5,647 nucleotides of DNA from Planctomycetota bacterium (GTDB taxonomy: Bacteria > Planctomycetota > Brocadiia > SM23-32), in the NCBI GenBank assembly GCA_018334735.1, contig JAGXLK010000205.1, positions 1 through 5,647 on the forward strand, in the 5' to 3' direction. The position numbers and the translations under genes were made by a program. Below are positions 1-4,531 of this stretch, piece after piece (position 1 is the first letter of the stretch; every line of letters begins with the position of its first letter). The notes under the pieces were generated by a model that worked only from the letters and a program-made list of their open reading frames with translations, was not told the DNA's origin and searched no databases.

Positions 1-398
1 AACAAGCCCCCGATATTTTCCAGCTTATTACGTTCCATATATCCAGCGGGACAAGTGTTATACCAACCGCTACGGTTCAGCTTAAAGTGGAGGATGACAA
101 ACAAACCGATGCCAGTACTGGCGATGGGCCCATTGATGCGGTATACAAAGCCATCGATAGAATTACTGGTATTAGTTGTGACCTAACGGATTATTCTATC
201 CGAGCGATTACCGGCGGGAAGGATGCTATGGGTGAAGTCTCGCTGGAAGTGATTTCGGACGATATGACGGTGCGGGGCCGCGCTACCAGCACCGATATCC
301 TGGAAGCCAGCGCACGCGCATATCTGGCCGCTGTGAATCGAATTGCCAAAGCGCGCCGCAACGGTGATGAGATTTCAGAAAGTTTCCACGGGATGTGA
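1..398 (+). CDS. leuA: 2-isopropylmalate synthase, C-terminal regulatory domain (5'-truncated by window edge)
   Basis: The reading frame is open from the window edge (first whole codon at base 3) to a TGA at 396-398, giving 131 residues. It matches the LeuA allosteric/dimerisation domain. Conserved stretches visible in order are the SSG...PTATVQL strand near the start, GDGPIDAVYKAI, the LTDYSIRAITGG...DAMGEVSLEV segment, and GRATSTDILEASARAYLAAVNR near the end. In this family the domain binds leucine and feedback-inhibits condensation of acetyl-CoA with 2-oxoisovalerate, the first committed step of leucine biosynthesis in the cytoplasm. The catalytic TIM barrel must lie upstream, outside the window. 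A GTG at 87 could be mistaken for a start, but the homology runs through it, so it is internal. The natural LeuA end is reached, so the 3' end is intact. The next gene begins three bases after the stop in the same frame, which suggests an operon. Confidence 0.93.
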   Translation, partial: QAPDIFQLITFHISSGTSVIPTATVQLKVEDDKQTDASTGDGPIDAVYKAIDRITGISCDLTDYSIRAITGGKDAMGEVSLEVISDDMTVRGRATSTDILEASARAYLAAVNRIAKARRNGDEISESFHGM

Positions 399-401
399 TC
401 A

Positions 402-779
402 TTGAGTGAACCCGAGGCCGAAGATCAGTCTATCGATCCATGGCCGCAATGCCCTGACTGTAAAGTAGAGCTTGTCAGGGAGGAGGCGGATTGGCTTCTT
501 CGGGTGGGCGGTGTTGCCTTTTTGCTCGTTGGTGTCGGCCTGCTATGGATTGTGCCTCCCGGCCAATTGGATACGGCCTGGGGGGGGGCGATAGCAGCTG
601 GAATGCTTGGAATTATTCTGCTGCGGCCAAGGCCGAAGTGGCGCTGCCCTCACTGCGGACGAGGTTTTCCGCGAAGGAAAAGACCACGCACCGACAGGAT
701 GAATCAAAAAGATGGTTCCTCAGGTTCGGTCTCAGCGGATTCGTCGGGTGCTTCATCAGGTGACTCCTCCGGTTTTTGA
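402..779 (+). CDS. Small membrane protein with two CxxC zinc knuckles flanking a transmembrane hairpin; function unknown
   Basis: This 125-residue protein is not one I recognise. Residues 17-20 are CPDC and residues 82-85 are CPHC, together a plausible four-cysteine zinc ribbon. Between them lie two hydrophobic segments (about 32-51 and 58-74) joined by a short PPGQLDTAW turn. The chain would therefore make a membrane hairpin with both knuckles on the same, probably cytoplasmic, face; the basic run RRKRPR (91-96) after the second knuckle fits a cytoplasmic position. Residues 104-125 are a Ser/Gly-rich low-complexity tail. The start is TTG at 402, the only usable start ahead of the first CxxC. 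Its Shine-Dalgarno is poor (GGGA at 390-393), so translation probably depends on coupling to leuA, which ends three bases earlier. A run of nine G lies at 580-588. The last 76 bp overlap the convergent gene at 704-1030. I am fairly sure it is real; the function is unknown. Confidence 0.75.
   Translation: MSEPEAEDQSIDPWPQCPDCKVELVREEADWLLRVGGVAFLLVGVGLLWIVPPGQLDTAWGGAIAAGMLGIILLRPRPKWRCPHCGRGFPRRKRPRTDRMNQKDGSSGSVSADSSGASSGDSSGF
580..588 (+). repeat. Homopolymeric G9 tract inside the zinc-knuckle membrane protein gene
   Basis: Nine consecutive G bases encode the end of Trp60, Gly61, Gly62 and the first base of Ala63. Tracts of this length are known slippage sites in some bacteria and are also a common place for sequencing or assembly indels. 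A one-base length change would remove the second CxxC knuckle and the Ser-rich tail from the product. Confidence 0.85.
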
Positions 780-1030
780 GTTTCGCCGCTGGCAAAGCCC
801 AGGTTGCTGAGTCCCGTAAAAGCGAGCATGGCTGCATTCAAAAGTAAGACGACTGCTCCGATAATGGTGATGGTGGTTACCAAACCAGAGGAGACTGAAG
901 GAGCGAGCGCGGTGGGACTTTTGCCGGCACTGACAACCAGAGCCTGACAATGGTCGAAGCTCATTGCGTAAATAAGCGGGAAAATGGTGACAATAGCGCC
1001 CGTGATCAGGCCTACAACGTAAGCTGCCAT
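704..1030 (-). CDS. Small two-helix membrane protein with acidic proline-rich tail; function unknown
   Basis: This 108-residue protein matches no family I recognise. Two hydrophobic segments (about residues 4-23 and 49-72) look like transmembrane helices. They are joined by a loop of about 25 residues containing one Cys (28) and several Ser/Pro. From residue 84 onward the chain is acidic and rich in Pro, Glu and Ser (PEESPDEAP and similar), presumably disordered. The ATG at 1030 has a perfect AGGAGG ribosome-binding site (bases 1037-1042, six-base spacing), the strongest in the window, and a good promoter sits upstream. Translation is therefore well supported despite the lack of homology. The gene is divergent from trpE. 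At its 3' end it runs 76 bp into the zinc-knuckle gene on the other strand, and there its acidic tail is the mirror translation of that gene's Ser/Gly tail. Confidence 0.75.
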   Translation of the reverse strand: MAAYVVGLITGAIVTIFPLIYAMSFDHCQALVVSAGKSPTALAPSVSSGLVTTITIIGAVVLLLNAAMLAFTGLSNLGFASGETQKPEESPDEAPDESAETEPEEPSF

Positions 1031-1036
1031 CCGAAA

Positions 1037-1042
1037 CCTCCT
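1037..1042 (-). promoter_or_regulatory. Consensus Shine-Dalgarno for the 704-1030 membrane protein
   Basis: On the minus strand the bases read AGGAGG, then six bases, then ATG at 1030. This fixes the start and is the main evidence that the minus-strand frame is a real gene rather than a shadow. Confidence 0.85.
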
Positions 1043-1085
1043 GCAAAAAGCGGAAAAGATGTTTTGCTTTTCTCCATCTGCCTAT

Positions 1086-1094
1086 TGTTATAGC
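1086..1094 (+). promoter_or_regulatory. Possible extended -10 promoter for trpE
   Basis: On the plus strand TG-T-TATAGC forms an extended -10 element, with a weak TTGCTT (1064-1069) at a long 19-base spacing. Transcription would begin near 1101 and leave a leader of about 67 bases before the trpE ATG. The leader has no obvious Trp-codon leader peptide and no attenuator-like hairpins. The element occupies the same bases as the minus-strand -10, so the two promoters would compete. A second -35-like TTGACT at 1120-1125 has only a poor partner (CCTAAA, 1143-1148) and would start transcription too close to the ribosome-binding site. Confidence 0.3.
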
Positions 1095-1116
1095 CCCAAT
1101 AAGGGGTTGCGTGCAA
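1087..1116 (-). promoter_or_regulatory. Predicted sigma-70-type promoter for the 704-1030 gene
   Basis: On the minus strand TTGCAC (1116-1111) is a partial -35 box. It is followed after 18 bases by TATAAC (1092-1087), a five-of-six match to the -10 consensus. Initiation would fall near 1080 and give a leader of about 50 bases carrying the AGGAGG site. The spacer contains the interrupted palindrome CCCC-TTATT-GGGG. This is prediction from consensus only. Confidence 0.45.
1094..1106. promoter_or_regulatory. Interrupted palindrome in the divergent promoter region (candidate operator)
   Basis: CCCC-AATAA-GGGG has four-base arms around a five-base centre. It lies between the -35 and -10 of the predicted minus-strand promoter and at the predicted start point for trpE. 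A repressor here could control both directions. The arms are short, so chance is a real alternative. Confidence 0.25.
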
Positions 1117-1167
1117 GGGTTGACTCTTTTTAACTGTGGCATCCTAAAGAGGAAAGGCGTTCGGCTT

Positions 1168-2670
1168 ATGAAACCACAGTATTGCCCCGGACTGAGTGAG
1201 TTCAAGGAAAAGAGCCAACAGGGGAACGTTATCCCGGTTTATCGCCAATTAATGGCCGATACTCTGACCCCTGTTTCGGCGTTCCAAAAAATGGCTGACG
1301 GTGATTATGCTTTCCTGCTGGAAAGTGCGAGCGGTCCCGAAAAAATCGGTCGATATTGTTTCCTGGGAAGCTCCCCATTTGCTCTTTTTAAAGCCCAGGG
1401 CAATACCGTTGAAATTTGCGAAGGGGACGATGTTGAAACCATCCAGACCGATAATCCATTCCCCGTCTTTCGGGATTATCTCTCCCGTTTTCAACTCGCT
1501 CCAGTAGAGGGCCTGCCGCGTTTCTCGTGCGGTGCCGTGGGATTCATGGCCTATGATGTCGTCCGTTTCGTCGAAGAACTGCCGGACTGTCCGCCCGACG
1601 ATCGAGATATCCCCGATATCTATTACATGTTCTTCGATGAAATATTGATCTTTGATTACCTCAATAAGACCATAAAGGTCGTATGCAGTGTCCGAACTGA
1701 TGGAGAAAAGCCCGAGACGGCCTTCCATGATGCCTGTGCGCGTATTGACCGATTAATTTCGCGTCTCCGGACACCGGTAAGCAACCTCAGTGATGATATT
1801 ACGCCTCAGGGCGAAATCACAATTCCATTCGAGTCAAATTTCGAGAAACAGGATTATCTGGAGGGAGTGGAGAAATGCAAAGAGTATATCCGCGCCGGCG
1901 ATATCTTCCAGGTGGTCCCTTCCCAGAGACTCGGCGTGCAGACTTCCGCTTCGCCGCTGGATATCTACCGGGCGCTTCGCGTTATCAATCCTTCCCCCTA
2001 CATGTTTTTGCTCAAAATGGATGACCTCCATCTCGTGGGCTCTTCCCCCGAGGTGATGGTGCGCGTCGAGAACCGAACTGCCACGGTCCGTCCTATCGCG
2101 GGCACCCGGCCCAGGGGACAGAGCGAAGAAAAAGATCAAGAACTCGCGGAAGAATTGCTCTCTGATCCCAAAGAACGGGCCGAGCATGTGATGCTGGTTG
2201 ATCTTGGCCGAAACGATCTTGGCAGAGTTTGTCAGTACGGGACCGTTCGTGCCGATGAAATTATGGTCATCGAACGCTACTCGCACGTCATGCACATCGT
2301 CTCCAATGTGACCGGCGAACTGACCGATGATAAAGATGCGCTCGATGCTCTTATGGCATGTATCCCCGCCGGTACGCTTGCCGGAGCGCCAAAAGTGCGC
2401 GCTATGGAGATCATCGATGAACTGGAACCGACGAAACGAGGACCTTACGGCGGGGCCGTCGGGTATTTCGATTTCAGCGGGAATATGGATACCTGTATCA
2501 CCATCCGGACTGTTGTGCTTCAGGGACGGGACGCTTACGTACAGGCCGGCGGGGGAATTGTCGCCGATAGCGTGCCCGAACGGGAATTCGAAGAAACACT
2601 CAATAAGGCTAAAGCGCTCCTCCGTGCCATTGAAGTTGCGCATAAAATGGAAGAACCAATCGAACCGTAA
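1168..2670 (+). CDS. trpE: Anthranilate synthase component I
   Basis: This enzyme converts chorismate to anthranilate, the first step of tryptophan biosynthesis, using ammonia delivered by the glutamine amidotransferase TrpG. The 500-residue protein is full length for the family. The feedback-site element LLES is at 50-53 and NPSPYMF at 274-280; both are associated with tryptophan binding, so the enzyme is probably feedback-inhibited. The chorismate-binding catalytic domain includes PIAGTRPRG (309-317), the KERAEHVMLVDLGRNDLG segment (335-352), SHVMHIVS (372-379), PAGTLAGAPKVRAMEIIDE (400-418), GPYGGAVGY (425-433) and QAGGGIVADS (459-468). The Ala in PIAGT distinguishes TrpE from PabB, which has Lys there. 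I chose the ATG at 1168 over an in-frame GTG at 1111: AGAGGAAAGG (1148-1157) precedes it and the family's N-terminus begins here. No trpG, trpD or trpC follows; the next gene, 38 bp on, is a sulfatase. Confidence 0.95.
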   Translation: MKPQYCPGLSEFKEKSQQGNVIPVYRQLMADTLTPVSAFQKMADGDYAFLLESASGPEKIGRYCFLGSSPFALFKAQGNTVEICEGDDVETIQTDNPFPVFRDYLSRFQLAPVEGLPRFSCGAVGFMAYDVVRFVEELPDCPPDDRDIPDIYYMFFDEILIFDYLNKTIKVVCSVRTDGEKPETAFHDACARIDRLISRLRTPVSNLSDDITPQGEITIPFESNFEKQDYLEGVEKCKEYIRAGDIFQVVPSQRLGVQTSASPLDIYRALRVINPSPYMFLLKMDDLHLVGSSPEVMVRVENRTATVRPIAGTRPRGQSEEKDQELAEELLSDPKERAEHVMLVDLGRNDLGRVCQYGTVRADEIMVIERYSHVMHIVSNVTGELTDDKDALDALMACIPAGTLAGAPKVRAMEIIDELEPTKRGPYGGAVGYFDFSGNMDTCITIRTVVLQGRDAYVQAGGGIVADSVPEREFEETLNKAKALLRAIEVAHKMEEPIEP

Positions 2671-2708
2671 AATACCATCCGCCTGATTTTTACCCGGGAA
2701 ATCTGAAA

Positions 2709-4262
2709 ATGCCTCAAAAACCGAATATCGTGTTTTTCATGGTCGATCAGCTCTCGGCACGCTGGCTTGAAGAAGGAGCTACCAAATGCGTCCCAACACC
2801 GAATTTAGACCGGTTGCGTAACCGCAGTGCAAATTTCAGTAAAGCTTACACCAGCAACCCCGTCTGCATGCCCGCCCGGGCGACGCTGGCAACGGGCCTG
2901 AACAGCCGGCAACACGGGGTGCTCCAAAACGGCTACCGACTCGATCCGAATCTGCCGACGTTCATGCAAATGCTGCAGAAGGATGGCTACAGGACGGGAG
3001 CTTTCGGCAAAGTACACCTCCATCCCCATTTCGCCGGCGTACATCCCGATTACCGCGAGTATGGTTTTGATGTCACTCACATCACGGAGGATCCGCGGGC
3101 GGGGGAGTGGCTTGACTGGATCGAGCAGAATCATCCCGAACATTTTGAAGCCGCTCTGGCCACGATCTGGTGCGCCGATATACCGGAACTGAAAAGTTAC
3201 GGACCCGAAAAGCGAGATCTGAGTTCGCGGATCAAAACAATCCGGGACGAGTTCGATTTTGCCACTGACGATTTCCCCGAGAACACACCCCAGGCATACA
3301 CACTCCCCTTCCCCGAGGCAATTTCGCAGACCCACTGGATCACGGACCATGCGCTCGATTTTATCCGGGGGGCCGATCCGGCGGAACCCCTCCTGGCCCA
3401 TATCAGCTACGTTCAACCTCACGGCCCCTCCTGCCCCCCAGCCGAATATATGGATCTTGTCGAGCCGGATTTGATCCCCGAGCCTTCCGCTCCCGAATGG
3501 CCGGACGATCCGCTGCGTCCGGAGGCTTTTGATGACCTGCCGCCGTGGAAGAGCGCTCGATCGATTCCCGAGAACTGGCGGACGCGACGTCATTATTACT
3601 TCGCTGATATCGCGCACCTGGACCACCAGCTCGGGAAAGTGATGGATGCACTTGAGGAGACCGGACGGTTGGGAAATACGTACATTATTTTCCTCGCCGA
3701 CCACGGGGAACTGCTGCTGGAACACGGTTTCACCGGGAAAGAAGAATACCACTACGACGCGTGCATTCGAATCCCCCTTATGATAATTGGTCCCCAGGTG
3801 GTGCCGGGACCGCGGACGAACATCGTTCAGCTCGAAGACATTTTCCCCACCGTCCTCGATATGGCGGGTCTGGAACAGCCATCGCCTCCGGTGCTTGGAC
3901 CTTATTTGCAGGACGAACCGGAGCGTTTCCCGGGGCAATCATTGCTCCCAATCTGCTGTGAGGGAGCTGGCGGGGAACGTGACGCGGCGTATTCAGAGAG
4001 CTATAACAGTATCAGCAATGCTTCACCCCACCACTGGGCTCGGACGATCTGCACAGAGAGGTATCGCTACACGATATACCCGGGCGGCTCCGGAGAACAG
4101 CTTTTTGATCTGGAGGAAGATCCAGCAGAACAGCGGAATATGGCAGGATTACATGAACACGCCGATCTGCGGAGAGAACTGCGGGATCGGCTCATGGATC
4201 TGATCATCCTGCAGGATTACCCCCACCCGACACGCGAAATGTTCGCGCATGGAGTGCACTGA
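2709..4262 (+). CDS. Type I sulfatase (Cys-type, formylglycine-dependent), alkaline phosphatase superfamily
   Basis: This 517-residue protein hydrolyses a sulfate ester; the substrate cannot be told from the sequence. The N-terminal NIVFFMVDQ (6-14) supplies the metal-binding Asp13. CMPARATLATG (53-63) is the sulfatase signature C-x-P-x-R...TG, where Cys53 would be oxidised to formylglycine and Arg57 stabilises it. Other likely active-site residues are Lys101 and His103 in GKVHLH, His238 in QPHGP, the metal pair Asp331-His332 in ADHGE, and Lys344. The C-terminal part (about 425-510), with YTIYPGG...LFDLEEDPAEQRN, is the usual small sulfatase C-terminal subdomain. There is no signal peptide, so the enzyme is probably cytoplasmic, as in choline-sulfatase and phosphonate-monoesterase-like members. 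The start matches the family N-terminus; the Shine-Dalgarno is weak (GGGAA, 2696-2700). No sulfatase-maturing enzyme is in the window. It may be cotranscribed with trpE, since no terminator is visible in the 38-bp gap. Confidence 0.93.
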   Translation: MPQKPNIVFFMVDQLSARWLEEGATKCVPTPNLDRLRNRSANFSKAYTSNPVCMPARATLATGLNSRQHGVLQNGYRLDPNLPTFMQMLQKDGYRTGAFGKVHLHPHFAGVHPDYREYGFDVTHITEDPRAGEWLDWIEQNHPEHFEAALATIWCADIPELKSYGPEKRDLSSRIKTIRDEFDFATDDFPENTPQAYTLPFPEAISQTHWITDHALDFIRGADPAEPLLAHISYVQPHGPSCPPAEYMDLVEPDLIPEPSAPEWPDDPLRPEAFDDLPPWKSARSIPENWRTRRHYYFADIAHLDHQLGKVMDALEETGRLGNTYIIFLADHGELLLEHGFTGKEEYHYDACIRIPLMIIGPQVVPGPRTNIVQLEDIFPTVLDMAGLEQPSPPVLGPYLQDEPERFPGQSLLPICCEGAGGERDAAYSESYNSISNASPHHWARTICTERYRYTIYPGGSGEQLFDLEEDPAEQRNMAGLHEHADLRRELRDRLMDLIILQDYPHPTREMFAHGVH

Positions 4263-4289
4263 AGGGGTTTTACCACTGTCTAATGGAGA

Positions 4290-4336
4290 CTCGAGTTCAG
4301 CTGAGCCCGCCCTCGGCGGGCGAATCTGGACTTGAG
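4290..4336 (-). repeat. Palindromic repeat unit A: GC-rich hairpin bounded by two 11-mers
   Basis: Read on the minus strand, the unit begins CTCAAGTCCAG (4336-4326) and ends CTGAACTCGAG (4300-4290). These are two variants of an 11-mer with consensus CTGAASTCCAG. Between them is a perfect seven-base-pair hairpin, GCCCGCC-CTC-GGCGGGC (4305-4321), with no T-tract after it on either strand. A further GGCGGGC at 4336-4342 could compete for the same arm. The layout repeats, inverted, in unit B at 4380-4417. It resembles intergenic REP-like elements in design; no transposase is present. Confidence 0.6.
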
Positions 4337-4379
4337 GCGGGCAGAAAATGGCAAGTTGCACGGAAACATCGACCGCGTT

Positions 4380-4417
4380 CTGAACTCCAGCCCCGCCGGA
4401 GCGGTGCTGAAGTCCAG
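4380..4417 (+). repeat. Palindromic repeat unit B: inverted partner of unit A
   Basis: CTGAACTCCAG (4380-4390) and CTGAAGTCCAG (4407-4417) are direct repeats identical at ten of eleven positions. They flank the 16-base core CCCCGCCGGAGCGGTG (4391-4406), which can fold with a CCGC/GCGG stem. The same 11-mer family bounds unit A in the opposite orientation 43 bp away, so A and B form a head-to-head pair around 4337-4379. Confidence 0.6.
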
Positions 4418-4442
4418 TCCGCTCATGCCACGGCTCGGGGCA

Positions 4443-4470
4443 GGAGCTGGCGGCCTCGGCTACCTTTTTT
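4443..4470 (+). terminator. Possible rho-independent terminator for the sulfatase transcript
   Basis: GGAGCTGG (4443-4450) can pair with CTCGGCTACC (4455-4464, with a bulged A and two G-T wobbles) around a short loop. Six T follow directly at 4465-4470. The stem is imperfect, so the call rests mostly on the T-run and its position downstream of the sulfatase, 180 bp past the stop. Confidence 0.35.
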
Positions 4471-4531
4471 GAAAATCGGCTCGGCCCCAGGTCCTCCGGA
4501 AGTTTTGCACCGCCGTCCCCGGTCCCCGAAC

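Larger units (their letters stand above)
4263..4531. other. Non-coding, GC-rich convergent spacer between the sulfatase and URO-D-like genes
   Basis: I see no credible gene in these 269 bases. The one long plus-strand frame crossing them is mostly antisense to the URO-D-like gene, and its spacer part is low-quality Arg/Pro-rich translation. The spacer holds two palindromic repeat units (4290-4336 and 4380-4417), a possible plus-strand terminator (4443-4470) and an eight-base direct repeat CGGCTCGG (4431-4438 and 4477-4484). Confidence 0.7.

Noticed and set aside
452..480. Inverted repeat CCCTGAC...GTCAGGG with a 15-base loop early in the zinc-knuckle gene
   Set aside because: Seven-base inverted repeats at this spacing are expected by chance several times in a window this size, and it lies in coding sequence with no T-tract.
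491..763. A 90-codon plus-strand frame inside the zinc-knuckle gene
   Set aside because: A shadow frame without a start signal. The other frame has CxxC pairs and transmembrane helices. It would matter only if the G9 tract length is wrong.
1111..1167. A GTG at 1111 giving trpE 19 extra N-terminal residues
   Set aside because: The extension has no family similarity and covers the promoter and ribosome-binding site. The ATG at 1168 matches the usual TrpE N-terminus.
1834..2643. Long minus-strand open frames opposite trpE (also 1249-1728)
   Set aside because: Both are reverse-complement-phase shadows of trpE with no domain and no initiation signals.
2671..2708. Possible terminator or promoter between trpE and the sulfatase
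   Set aside because: No stable stem followed by T and no convincing -35/-10 pair is visible in the 38 bases.
2805..3938. A 377-codon open frame on the minus strand, opposite the sulfatase
   Set aside because: It is the exact reverse-complement phase of a firmly identified sulfatase gene, where open frames arise because TTA, CTA and TCA codons are rare. Its translation has no recognisable domain and no ribosome-binding site.
4305..4321. The hairpin GCCCGCC-CTC-GGCGGGC read as a rho-independent terminator
   Set aside because: It is strong, but no T-run follows on either strand. It is better explained as the core of a palindromic repeat unit.
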